Part shown: piece by piece, positions 18,047 to 25,918 of the stretch
Numbering within the stretch: the stretch's first letter is position 1
Layout: each line of letters begins with the position of its first letter
NCBI RefSeq assembly: GCF_001816165.1
Contig: NZ_MDZC01000112.1
Coordinates: forward strand, 108,973 to 172,972
Length of the DNA: 64,000 nucleotides
DNA from: Hymenobacter glacialis
GTDB lineage: Bacteria; Bacteroidota; Bacteroidia; Cytophagales; Hymenobacteraceae
Reading direction: 5' to 3'
The notes under the pieces: model-generated
Told to the model about the DNA's origin: nothing
Seen by the model: only the letters and a program-made list of their open reading frames with translations
The model's database searches: none
Translations under genes and position numbers: made by a program

Positions 18047-18886
18047 ATGCCGCTCTCCGCCAACGACCACATTGCTACCTCCTGGGAACACCTGCAGGGG
18101 CTGCTTTTTAAGGACACCTGGGACGGGAGCATCGGGCGGTTTCGCTCGCCGTTTGTGTACCGCGGCAGCCGCTCGCACCTCTACGAGCTGGACACCAGCC
18201 TGCAGCGCCTCGGCGGCCACTACCACGAGCTGGAACACCACCTGCTGCGCAACTTTCGCAAATACGCCCGCGATACCACCATGCCCGCCCAGGCCGCCAG
18301 CACCTGGGACTGGCTGGCTCTGGCCCAGCACCACGGCCTGCCCACCCGCCTGCTCGATTGGACGTACTCGCCCTACGTGGCCCTGCACTTCGCCACCGAC
18401 GACCTCGACGCCTACCACGAAGACGGCATTGTGTGGGCCCTGAACTACGTGAAGGCTGCCGAACACCTGCCCGCCCGCCTGCGCCAGGCCCTGCAGCAGG
18501 AAGGCTCCAACGTGTTTACCTCCGAGCTGCTGCAGCCCGTGAGCAGCAGCCTGCGCGAACTGGAAGTGCTGCAAGCCGAGCCCTACGTGCTGTTTCTGGA
18601 GCCGCCCAGCCTCGATGCCCGCATTGTGCACCAGTACGCCCTTTTTTCGCTGATGAGCACGGCCCAGAGCGTGCTGCACGACTGGCTCGCCGACCGCCCG
18701 GAGCTATACTTTCGCATTGTAATTCCGGCCAAGCTCAAGTGGGAAGTGCGCGATAAGCTCGACCAGGCCAACATTACCGAGCGGGTGCTGCTGCCCGGCC
18801 TCGGCGGCCTCAGCCGCTGGCTGCATCGGCACTACTCGCCCCGCAACAACGGCAGTCCCTTCCTCGACGAAAACGAAATGCGTTGA
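18047..18886 (+). CDS. FRG-domain protein
   Basis: The 279-residue protein contains an FRG domain (named for a Phe-Arg-Gly motif; here VYRGSRSHLYEL) with the diagnostic LALAQHHGLPTRLLDWT and PYVALHFA segment at about 89-115. The domain's activity is unknown, though it occurs in phage, toxin-like and regulatory proteins. No signal peptide, no partner gene on the same strand. It is flanked by a terminator upstream and a palindromic repeat downstream, so it is monocistronic. Confidence 0.88.
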   Translation: MPLSANDHIATSWEHLQGLLFKDTWDGSIGRFRSPFVYRGSRSHLYELDTSLQRLGGHYHELEHHLLRNFRKYARDTTMPAQAASTWDWLALAQHHGLPTRLLDWTYSPYVALHFATDDLDAYHEDGIVWALNYVKAAEHLPARLRQALQQEGSNVFTSELLQPVSSSLRELEVLQAEPYVLFLEPPSLDARIVHQYALFSLMSTAQSVLHDWLADRPELYFRIVIPAKLKWEVRDKLDQANITERVLLPGLGGLSRWLHRHYSPRNNGSPFLDENEMR

Positions 18887-18957
18887 TTTTGGGTTTAGTT
18901 AGACTCGCTTAGGTAGCTTCTGAGCTAGGGGAGCCACTGAGAAAGCTATAAAACAGT

Positions 18958-19051
18958 CATCCTGAGCGCAGCGAAGGACCTTCTCATAACTGAACGGAAT
19001 CCGTTGGATGAACGCCCACTCGTGAGAAGGTCCTTCGCTGCGCTCAGGATG
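18958..19051. repeat. Dispersed long palindrome, copy 3
   Basis: Perfect 29-nt arms (18958-18986, 19023-19051) with the variant core GAGCGCAGCGAAGGACCTTC. It lies between the convergent ends of the FRG gene and hrpB. Frames through it give the HPERSEGP-type peptide, a known false ORF signature in Bacteroidota. Confidence 0.9.
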
Positions 19052-19093
19052 GCAAATGCCTGTGAAACAAACTGACCGCGAAACCACGCCAAG

Positions 19094-21799
19094 CTACTGG
19101 CCCAGTCGCTTTTTAGTGAGCCTGGTGGGGATGTGTTCCATGGGTTTGTCAGGCCACGGGTGCCGGGGGTAACGGCCCTTCAGGTCCTTACGCACCTCAA
19201 AGTAGCCGCGCTCCCAAAAGCTGCGCAGGTCGCGGGTAACCTGCGCGGGCCGGCCGCCCGGCGAGAGCAGGTGCAGCAGCAGCGGCACGCGACCGCCGGC
19301 CACGGTGGGCGTTTCGGTGAGGCCAAACAGCTCCTGCAGCTTCACGGCCAGCACGGGCGCAGCCCCGTCGCTGTAGTCCAGCGTGATGTGCGAGCCGCTG
19401 GGAACCTCCAGCGCGGCCGGGGCGAAGCGGTCCAGGGTCTGGCGCTGGTTCCAGCCGCCGGGCAGGCGCGCCAGCAGCGGTTCCGTGAGGTCGAGGCGCT
19501 GCACGTCGCTCAGGGTTTTGAGGCCGGTGAGGTGCGGGCCCAGCCACTCTGCCAGCTCGTGTGCCAGCGTTTCTTCATCGAAGGCAGGCCAGCGCTCTTC
19601 TTCCAAAGTAGATTCGGAGGCCGGGAAGTGCTGCCGCATAAATTCCAGTCGCTGCTGCAGCTGCCGGGCCGCCGGCGTCCAGTTCAGCTTACTGATGCCG
19701 ACTTCCTGCAAATAGCTGAGCAGGGCGCGCACCACCAAAGCCGGCTCGGGTTGGCCAATCACCGTTTCGGCCAATAGCAATGCCCCCAGCCGGCGCATGC
19801 GGCGGCCGGTCACGCGCTGGGCGGTGGGGTCGTAGCGCACTTCGTCGGTGATGGTAATCTGGTCGGCAAAAGCCGTTTCCAGCTCGTCCTGCTCCAGCGG
19901 GGCCGCCAGCGTGGCCCGCGGGGCCGACGAGGTGCCGGCCAAGTGTGCCACCGCAAAAAACGTAGCCTGCGGGTCGACCTCTGTGGTGTTCAGGCTCACG
20001 CGCTGGCCCGTCACGAGCCGTAATCGGTCGTGGGTTTCGCGCTGGGCTAGCCGGTCGGGGTAGGCCAAAGCGGTGAGCAGGCCAACTGGCGACTGCATAA
20101 TGGCCTGGTTACTGGATGGCTCTCGCAGACCCAGCCGGTTCATGAGGTTGCGGGCTACGTCGCGCACGCGCTGGAGGGTGGCGTGGTGCAAGGCCAGGCC
20201 CGGCAGAGGCGCCCGGCCGTTGGCGTATGCTTCGAGCCGCAGCCGGAGGTCTGGGGGCGCGGGGCGGGTGTCGGTGGGGGAGGCCCAGCGCAGCAAGTCG
20301 CGCTCGGCCAGCAGGGCAGCCAGGGCGGCGGCGGCGGAGCCGTGGCCCAGCTCCTGCCCACGCACCACCAAGTGGCCCAGCCGAGGCGGTAAGCCCAGCG
20401 CGGCCAGTTTTCGGCCGTGGGCTGTGGGCTTTAGGGCGGAATTAAAAATGGGTTGTTCTGCACTGGGATTGTGAGCTTTTATACCCGATGAACCATTACT
20501 GACCACCTCATTCTTAAATTTTAATTCTTCATTTTTAATTATTTCCAAAGCGCCCAGGCGCACCAGCAAGTCGCGGGCCTGGGAAAAAGCGGCGGTGGGC
20601 GGCACGTCCAGCCACCGCAGGCTGGTGGGGTCGGCCGCGCCCCACAGGGCCAACTCCAGTACCAGGCTGCTGAGGTCGGCGGTGTGGATTTCGGGCGGGC
20701 GGTGCGCCGGCAGGTTGTGGTGCTCGGCTTCGGTCCAGAGGCGGTAGCAGGTGCCGGGGCCCAGGCGGCCGGCGCGGCCGCGGCGCTGGTCGGCGGCGGC
20801 GCGGGCCACGGGCACGGTTTCCAGGGTGGTAAAGCCCGTGCGCGGTACAAAGCGCGGCACCCTGGCAAACCCGCCGTCAATTACCACGCGCACGCCTTCA
20901 ATGGTCAGGCTGGTTTCGGCAATGCTGGTGGCGAGGATGACCTTGCGGCGGCCGGCGCGGGCGGGGCGCAGGGCGGCGTCCTGGGTTTCGAGCGGCAGCT
21001 CGCCGTGCAGCAGGTGCAGGTCTACGTGGTCGGCCAGGGCATCGGTGAGCTTGCGGGCGCTGCGCTGCAAATCCCCCACGCCGGGCAGGAAAACCAGGAT
21101 GTCGCCCTCAGGATGCGTGCTTAGCGCCGCCCGCACCTGCGCGGGCACCAGCTCGGCCAGCCGCTCATTGGGCTTGTTGGGCAGCGCCGACGCCCGCCGC
21201 GGGTCGAGGTAGTGCGTATCAATGGGAAACAAAAAACCGGCCGACGACACCACCGGCGCCGGCAGCCACTGCCCCAGTCGCTGGGCTTCCAGCGTGGCGC
21301 TCATTATCAAAATGCGCAGCTCGGGCCGCAGCACGGCCTGGGCATCAAGGGCCAGCGCCAGGCCTAAATCCGCGTTCAGGCTGCGCTCGTGGAATTCGTC
21401 GAACACCACGGCCGCCACACCTTCCAGCGCCGGGTCGTCCTGAATCATGCGCGTCAGAATGCCTTCGGTGATGACCTCCACCCGGGTTTCCCGGCTCACC
21501 TTGCTATCCAGCCGCACGCGGTAGCCGATGGTGCGGCCCACGGGCTCGCCCAGCAGCTGCGCCAGGCGGGCCGCCGCGCCGCGCACGGCCAGCTGGCGCG
21601 GCTCCAGCACCAGAATCTTATCGGCGGGGTTGCGCCAGGTGGCGGCCAGCAGCTCCAGCGGCACCACGGTGGTTTTGCCTGCGCCGGGGGGCGCCTCCAG
21701 TACCACCCGGCTGTGTGCGGCCAGGGCCGCCCGCAGGGCGGGCAGCGCCGCAATAATGGGCAAATCGGGCAGCGGCGGCAGGACGAAAGCAGTATTCAC
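19094..21799 (-). CDS. hrpB: ATP-dependent RNA helicase HrpB
   Basis: The 901-residue DEAH-box helicase has Walker A APPGAGKTT (36-44), DEFH box, SATLE, the helicase C motifs, the winged-helix/ratchet region and the HrpB-specific C-terminal domain ending near YPRHPWPD. HrpB is a DEAH helicase of incompletely known RNA-related role. It is longer than usual because about 40 residues around 417-458 are encoded by an AT-rich repeat element inserted in frame (20437-20549). The start is GTG at 21797-21799, 9 nt after the stop of the DUF2071 gene, with a -7 box 4 nt upstream. Confidence 0.95.
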   Translation of the reverse strand: MNTAFVLPPLPDLPIIAALPALRAALAAHSRVVLEAPPGAGKTTVVPLELLAATWRNPADKILVLEPRQLAVRGAAARLAQLLGEPVGRTIGYRVRLDSKVSRETRVEVITEGILTRMIQDDPALEGVAAVVFDEFHERSLNADLGLALALDAQAVLRPELRILIMSATLEAQRLGQWLPAPVVSSAGFLFPIDTHYLDPRRASALPNKPNERLAELVPAQVRAALSTHPEGDILVFLPGVGDLQRSARKLTDALADHVDLHLLHGELPLETQDAALRPARAGRRKVILATSIAETSLTIEGVRVVIDGGFARVPRFVPRTGFTTLETVPVARAAADQRRGRAGRLGPGTCYRLWTEAEHHNLPAHRPPEIHTADLSSLVLELALWGAADPTSLRWLDVPPTAAFSQARDLLVRLGALEIIKNEELKFKNEVVSNGSSGIKAHNPSAEQPIFNSALKPTAHGRKLAALGLPPRLGHLVVRGQELGHGSAAAALAALLAERDLLRWASPTDTRPAPPDLRLRLEAYANGRAPLPGLALHHATLQRVRDVARNLMNRLGLREPSSNQAIMQSPVGLLTALAYPDRLAQRETHDRLRLVTGQRVSLNTTEVDPQATFFAVAHLAGTSSAPRATLAAPLEQDELETAFADQITITDEVRYDPTAQRVTGRRMRRLGALLLAETVIGQPEPALVVRALLSYLQEVGISKLNWTPAARQLQQRLEFMRQHFPASESTLEEERWPAFDEETLAHELAEWLGPHLTGLKTLSDVQRLDLTEPLLARLPGGWNQRQTLDRFAPAALEVPSGSHITLDYSDGAAPVLAVKLQELFGLTETPTVAGGRVPLLLHLLSPGGRPAQVTRDLRSFWERGYFEVRKDLKGRYPRHPWPDKPMEHIPTRLTKKRLGQ
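20437..20549. repeat. Heptad-periodic inverted repeat inside hrpB, copy 4
   Basis: On the coding strand the element reads in sevens: AATTAAA, AATGAAG, AATTAAA, ATTTAAG, AATGAGG. Perfect 11-nt inverted arms (AATTAAAAATG at 20440-20450; its complement at 20530-20540) bound it. It encodes the segment IIKNEELKFKNEV and following residues, which interrupts the winged-helix region between LGALE and HGRKLAALGL. The local AT content is strikingly unlike the rest of the gene, and the reading frame stays open. Confidence 0.75.
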
Positions 21800-21803
21800 C
21801 CGC

Positions 21804-21811
21804 CAAAATTA
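21804..21811 (-). promoter_or_regulatory. -7 box for hrpB
   Basis: The minus strand reads TAATTTTG, a perfect TAnnTTTG, overlapping the stop codon of the upstream gene and ending 4 nt before the hrpB GTG. This suggests a separate, leaderless hrpB transcript. Confidence 0.45.
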
Positions 21812-22597
21812 CACCCGCTGCATCGGCCACAGCTCCACGCTCACGGGGCCGCCGGCGTGTAGCAGCGGGGTCCCGGCGGGCGTGGGCAGGTCCTGGCTTT
21901 CTATCAGCGAAGACTCATAGTGGAGCACGTTGGCCGTGAACAGGGGCCACGGGGCGTGCGCAATGCGACCCCGGTATAGCTTGGTCTGGGCCTTGTTGCT
22001 GGTGTAGAGGCAGTAGCGCTCCGTGAGGAAGAACGCCAGCGAGCCCGGCTCAGCCGGCGGCAGGGGTGCCATGATATTCCAGGTGGCCCGAAACGCGGCC
22101 GGGGCCACCCCGGGGTGCGTACGTTTGGCCCGGAACTGCCGCAGCTGGGCGGTGGGGCGCTCCATGTGCATGGTGGCGCGCAGGTAGGGCAGGTTGAATA
22201 CCGTGCGGGCCACCCACACGGCCAGGGGATTGGTGGCATCGAGCGAGAAAAACCACACGCCGGGCACGCCGTCGAGGTGCACATAGGTGCGCACGTTCAG
22301 CTCCAGAAATTCGCTGGCGCCGGGCACCGGCGGGGTGAAGCGGGTGCGGACATCGGACATCCGGAAAGGCACAATGGCCAGCCACGCCATGCCGTCGTGG
22401 GTGTCTATCTGCAGGCGTGGCGGCAGGTGGGGTTGCAGCAGCTCGGCCGGCACCGCCCAGTGCATAAACAGCAGGTCGCTCCACTCCTGGCGGAGCAGTG
22501 GCGTGCCGGCGGGCCGCTTGCGCATGGCCAGGCGGCCAGCCAGGGTAGGGGCGGCGGGGGCGGCCAGCGCAACGGGCGAAATGGAGGACTGGGACAT
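21809..22597 (-). CDS. DUF2071 (YqjF-family) protein
   Basis: Started at the ATG at 22595-22597 the product has 262 residues; an upstream extension is open but low-complexity. The sequence carries YqjF/DUF2071 hallmarks: QEWSDLLFMHWAVP, LPPRLQIDTHDGMAWLAIVPF, a NVRTYV segment, VWFFSLDA and a FLTERYCLYT stretch. The family is related to acetoacetate decarboxylase-like folds; its reaction is not established. No signal peptide. It precedes hrpB with a 9-nt gap. Confidence 0.88.
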   Translation of the reverse strand: MSQSSISPVALAAPAAPTLAGRLAMRKRPAGTPLLRQEWSDLLFMHWAVPAELLQPHLPPRLQIDTHDGMAWLAIVPFRMSDVRTRFTPPVPGASEFLELNVRTYVHLDGVPGVWFFSLDATNPLAVWVARTVFNLPYLRATMHMERPTAQLRQFRAKRTHPGVAPAAFRATWNIMAPLPPAEPGSLAFFLTERYCLYTSNKAQTKLYRGRIAHAPWPLFTANVLHYESSLIESQDLPTPAGTPLLHAGGPVSVELWPMQRV

Positions 22598-22677
22598 GGT
22601 GGCGAAGGAGTAGCTTCTCTGACGGCACCTAACCCCAAACCGGGGCCGCAGGTTTGCCAGCTGCCCTCCACCGATAC

Positions 22678-23010
22678 TTAGTACCGCGGAAAAGTCGGGT
22701 CGACCTGGTCGGCCCAGGCGGCTACTCCGCCGCGCAGGTTGAGCACGTTGGTGCGGCCCAGGCGCTGGCGCAGGTAGCCCAGCGCCTGGGCCGAGCGCAC
22801 GCCGTGGTGGCAAATAACCGCTACCGGCCCTTCGGTGCGGATTTCGGCGGCGCGGCGCGGCAATTCATCCAGGGGCAGCAGGACGCTGCCGGGCAGGTGG
22901 CAGTAGTCAAACTCCATGGCTTCGCGCACGTCCACCAGCTGCCAGTCTTCGCCAGTTTGCAGGCGGGCGTGTAGGTCTTCAGGGCTGATTTCTAGTGAAT
23001 TGTTGGGCAT
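22678..23010 (-). CDS. Rhodanese-like domain protein
   Basis: The 110-residue single-domain protein has DVREAMEFDYCHLPGS and the active-site loop CHHGVRS with catalytic Cys67, then LRGGVAAW. It probably transfers sulfane sulfur (thiosulfate or thiocarboxylate donors). It has its own promoter and is divergent from pnuC. Confidence 0.93.
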   Translation of the reverse strand: MPNNSLEISPEDLHARLQTGEDWQLVDVREAMEFDYCHLPGSVLLPLDELPRRAAEIRTEGPVAVICHHGVRSAQALGYLRQRLGRTNVLNLRGGVAAWADQVDPTFPRY

Positions 23011-23029
23011 GGTACGGGTGCTGAAGCTG

Positions 23030-23037
23030 CAAAAATA
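23030..23037 (-). promoter_or_regulatory. -7 box for the rhodanese gene
   Basis: The minus strand reads TATTTTTG, a perfect TAnnTTTG, 19 nt before the ATG. Confidence 0.55.
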
Positions 23038-23082
23038 GCCCTGCCGCCCCTATCTTGCGGCCTCCCGCCGGGCTGTGCCCCG

Positions 23083-23724
23083 ATGCTCGCCCTGCCGTTG
23101 CTAGATATCCCAACCTCGTTTGCTCATTACTGGCACGCCACCACCCCGCTGGAGCTGGTGGCCGTGGTCACGGGCTTTGCCTGCGTGTGGCTGGCGGCCC
23201 GCGAGTCCCTCTGGAACTTTCCGATTGCCATTTTCAGCTGCCTGCTCTTCGTGGTGGTATATTTCAGGGCAAAGCTGTACGCCGATTGCGGCCTGCAGGG
23301 GCTGTTTATTCTGCTGAGTGGCTACGGTTGGTATCAGTGGCTCTACGGCGGGCGCGATGCTACCGAGCTGCGCGTAACCCATGCGCAGGGCCGTGAATGG
23401 CTGCTGGGCGCGGCGTTTGCGGCCCTCTTCACGCTGGGTTTCGGCTACTACCTGCGCTATCATACCGACGCGGCCTTTCCCTACATCGACAGCTTTACCA
23501 CGGCCGGTAGCATTGTGGCCCAGTACCTGCTCACCCGCAAGCGGCTCGAAAACTGGCTGTTGTGGTTGCTGGTTGATGTGATTTACGTGCCCATGCTGTG
23601 GTACAAGGACCTTTACTTCGTGAGCCTGCTCTACTTCCTGTATTTGATTCTGGCCGCCTACGGCTATTGGCAGTGGCGGCGCGAGCTGTCCACGCAGCTG
23701 CCCTCGTCGGCCGCGGCTGTTTAA
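23083..23724 (+). CDS. pnuC: PnuC-family vitamin transporter
   Basis: The 213-residue, very hydrophobic protein has about seven membrane segments and the PnuC substrate-site motif WYQW (83-86, within SGYGWYQWLYGG), plus NLLLW-like ENWLLWLLVDVIYVPM and a C-terminal YGYWQWRR. PnuC proteins are facilitators for nicotinamide riboside; the PnuT branch in Bacteroidota carries thiamine. The next gene encodes a NadR-like kinase, and a TPP-riboswitch-controlled receptor lies 2 kb downstream, so NR or thiamine are both possible substrates. A TATCTTGC box is at 23051-23058. Confidence 0.9.
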   Translation: MLALPLLDIPTSFAHYWHATTPLELVAVVTGFACVWLAARESLWNFPIAIFSCLLFVVVYFRAKLYADCGLQGLFILLSGYGWYQWLYGGRDATELRVTHAQGREWLLGAAFAALFTLGFGYYLRYHTDAAFPYIDSFTTAGSIVAQYLLTRKRLENWLLWLLVDVIYVPMLWYKDLYFVSLLYFLYLILAAYGYWQWRRELSTQLPSSAAAV

Positions 23725-23801
23725 AGTCGGTTACCACCAAATCAATGACTGAAAAAGCAACGCTGACGGTTAATCCACGTCAGGTGGTGGCGTAATAGCA
23801 A

Positions 23802-25328
23802 ATGACGGTTCTGCTTGTTTCGCCCAACAATGAGCGCCGGAATCAGTACATAGCTTGTCCTTCCACCTCTCTTCTTCCTTCACCTTTGCTGCGCGTTTCC
23901 CTCACTGGCCCGGAATCTACGGGTAAATCGACGCTGGCCGCCCGGCTGGCGGCCCATTACGGCACCACTTTCGCCCCCGAATTTGCCCGGGAATACCTCG
24001 CCGCCTCCGGGCCGCACTACACCGCCGAGGACCTCGAAGAAATAGCGCGGGGGCAGCTGGCCGCCGAGGAGCAGGCCGCGGCCCTGGCCACGCGCGTGGT
24101 GTTCTGCGACAGCGACCTGCTGGTAATAAAAATCTGGGCTGAGCACGCCTTTGGCAACTGCCCGGAGTGGATACTGCGCCGCATCGACCAGCAGCACTAC
24201 GACCTGGTGCTGCTCATGGGCGTAGACCTGCCCTGGCAGCCCGACCCGCTGCGCGAGCACCCGCACCTGCGCCAGCAGTTCTATGACCTCTACCAGCGCG
24301 AGCTGCGCGACCAGATGTCCAACTTCGCCGAGATTTCCGGCGACGAGGACCGGCGCTTTGCCCAGGCCTGCTTTTTGGTTGATGAGCTGCTGCAAACCAT
24401 AATGCCACCCATGTCGCCCGCGCCGCCCGCTCAGCCTGAGTTGCCTCACCCCACGCACTACACCCTTTTCACCCCCAGCTGCCGGGCTACGTTTGCCTCG
24501 CACGGCGCCGAGCTCACGAGCCTGGTGACCTCGGCCAACGGCCTGGAGTACCTCTGGCCCGCCGACCCCGCCGTGTGGGGCCGCCACGCCCCGGTGCTGT
24601 TTCCGCTGGTGGGCCGCCTGCCCGGTGATGTGTACCACCACGAAGGCCGCGACTACAAGCTGCCGCAGCACGGCTTTGCCCGCGACCAGCAATTTGCTGT
24701 GCTGCGCCACCAGCCCACGGAACTGGTTTTCCAGCTGCAGCACGACGAGTCTACCCGGAGCATCTTCCCGTTTGCTTTCGAGCTGACCATTACCTACACC
24801 CTGCGCGACACCCTGCTCACCGTGCGCTGGGACGTGCGCAACCCTGCCCCCGCTCAGCCCCTGCTGTTCAGCATCGGGGCGCATCCGGCGGTGCGGTGCC
24901 CCTTGCTGCCCAATGAGGTGTTTGAAGATTATTTCTTCGAGTTTGACCACCCCGTGCGCCTGGAGCGGCACCTGCTGGAGGGCGGGCTGCTCACGGGCCA
25001 AACCGCTCCGGTGCTTACCGAGGGCAACGTGCTGCCGCTGCGCTACGACCTGTTTGCCGATGACGCCCTGGTTTTCAAGCACTACGATTTTACGCGGCTC
25101 ACGCTGCGCTCGCGCAAGTCGGTGCACTTCGTGCGCTTCCAGTTCGATGGGTTTCCCTACCTCGGCCTCTGGACCAAAAGGCCCGGTGCCGGTTTTGTGT
25201 GCGTGGAGCCCTGGCACGGCGTGGCCAGCCCCACCGGCGCCCCCGGCGAGCTGCGCGACAAAGAAGGCATTCTGACCCTGGCACCAGGCCAGGTATTCTC
25301 TGCTGCCTACAGTATCGAGGTGGGGTGA
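23802..25328 (+). CDS. NadR-like AAA kinase fused to aldose 1-epimerase
   Basis: One uninterrupted 508-codon frame holds two families. Residues about 29-200 are the AAA_28/NadR-type kinase: Walker A GPESTGKST (36-44), FAPEFAREYL, CDSDLLVIKIWAE, LLMGVDLPWQPDPLREHP. A Pro-rich linker (MPPMSPAPPAQPELPHP, from 201) leads to a galactose-mutarotase-like domain (about 219-508) with FSIGAHPAVR (catalytic His) and VEPWHGVA (catalytic Glu). Next to PnuC, the kinase should phosphorylate the imported vitamin and trap it. The two domains are normally separate proteins. Internal ATGs at 24402 and 24411 could also start the epimerase alone. The N-terminal start is uncertain; TTG at 23886 fits the domain edge. 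Confidence 0.85.
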   Translation: MTVLLVSPNNERRNQYIACPSTSLLPSPLLRVSLTGPESTGKSTLAARLAAHYGTTFAPEFAREYLAASGPHYTAEDLEEIARGQLAAEEQAAALATRVVFCDSDLLVIKIWAEHAFGNCPEWILRRIDQQHYDLVLLMGVDLPWQPDPLREHPHLRQQFYDLYQRELRDQMSNFAEISGDEDRRFAQACFLVDELLQTIMPPMSPAPPAQPELPHPTHYTLFTPSCRATFASHGAELTSLVTSANGLEYLWPADPAVWGRHAPVLFPLVGRLPGDVYHHEGRDYKLPQHGFARDQQFAVLRHQPTELVFQLQHDESTRSIFPFAFELTITYTLRDTLLTVRWDVRNPAPAQPLLFSIGAHPAVRCPLLPNEVFEDYFFEFDHPVRLERHLLEGGLLTGQTAPVLTEGNVLPLRYDLFADDALVFKHYDFTRLTLRSRKSVHFVRFQFDGFPYLGLWTKRPGAGFVCVEPWHGVASPTGAPGELRDKEGILTLAPGQVFSAAYSIEVG

Positions 25329-25361
25329 GCCGCCAGCAGCTGATTTGTATTTCCTATTGCT

Positions 25362-25589
25362 TTACACGCCCACGCGGGGCTTGTTGTAGTCGGGCTCCCA
25401 GTCGTTGATGGGCCGGGAAATGCCGGGGGGCAAGTCGAGGTCGGGCAGGCCGGGGTCGTGGGGCTCGCCTCCGTCGTCGTCGCCGTCGTGCGGTGGGGGC
25501 GGGGGGAGTGCGCGCCGCCGCCGCCGGGGCAGTACCAGCATAAAGATGAAAAAGGCGCAGAAAACAACGGCGTAGACAAGGCTGAACAT
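25362..25589 (-). CDS. Small single-span membrane protein
   Basis: The 75-residue product has one hydrophobic segment (about 4-20) followed by a positive stop-transfer stretch (PRRRRR) and a Pro/Asp/Gly-rich soluble tail ending near PINDWEPDYNKPRVGV. The topology and codon use look genuine, and it is the only coding frame filling the gap between the fusion gene and the riboswitch. Function is unknown. Confidence 0.55.
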   Translation of the reverse strand: MFSLVYAVVFCAFFIFMLVLPRRRRRALPPPPPHDGDDDGGEPHDPGLPDLDLPPGISRPINDWEPDYNKPRVGV

Positions 25590-25719
25590 GGCGATAGCGG
25601 CTGAAGCGGGGCGGGGCTGGAACGTAGGGCACTAGCCCGTCGTTGCGCCGGCCCGCGTCCCTAAATTAACTGTCTTTCAACAAACGACCAAGCCATTTTG
25701 TGCGATGCGCGCCTGGAAG

Positions 25720-25751
25720 TTGTGGCCCGGCCGGCTGGCGTGCTACCTTTG
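25720..25751 (+). promoter_or_regulatory. Promoter of the TPP-riboswitch transcript
   Basis: TTG at 25720-25722 and a perfect -7 box TACCTTTG at 25744-25751 are 21 nt apart. Transcription would begin around 25757-25760, exactly where the riboswitch P1 stem starts, which supports both calls. Confidence 0.7.
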
Positions 25752-25759
25752 CGCCATGT

Positions 25760-25840
25760 TTAGGGGTGCTGATGTTGTGCACGACATCGGCTGAGATGAT
25801 ACCCATCGAACCTGAACCGGGTAATGCCGGCGAAGGGAAC
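25760..25840 (+). promoter_or_regulatory. TPP (thiamine pyrophosphate) riboswitch
   Basis: The THI-box pattern is complete: AGGGGTGCT, CTGAGATGATACCC (25791-25804), GAACCTGAACCGGGTAATG (from 25808), CCGGCGAAGGGAA. Such riboswitches repress downstream expression when TPP binds. Downstream, a short stem (CCGCT/AGCGG, about 25859-25893) followed after 9 nt by six T (25909 on) could be a transcription attenuator, but the stem is weak. Confidence 0.95.
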
Positions 25841-25918
25841 AAACAATCCGCGGACGTTTCCGCTGCTATTCCGACCCCTGGGCTAGCGGCGCGTTCCATT
25901 TTTTACGCCATAATCTTT

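Noticed and set aside
17063..18679. 538-codon minus-strand frame
   Set aside because: It spans the SDR gene, a terminator and part of the FRG gene in antisense; both sense genes have diagnostic motifs.
18899..19087. 62-codon frame containing HPERSEGP
   Set aside because: This is the translated dispersed palindrome, a frequent false gene in Bacteroidota.
23746..23796. 16-codon ORF between pnuC and the fusion gene as a leader peptide
   Set aside because: No ribosome-binding or attenuator structure was seen; too short to support.
23880..25217. 445-codon minus-strand frame
   Set aside because: Antisense to the kinase-epimerase fusion, whose active-site motifs fix the coding strand.
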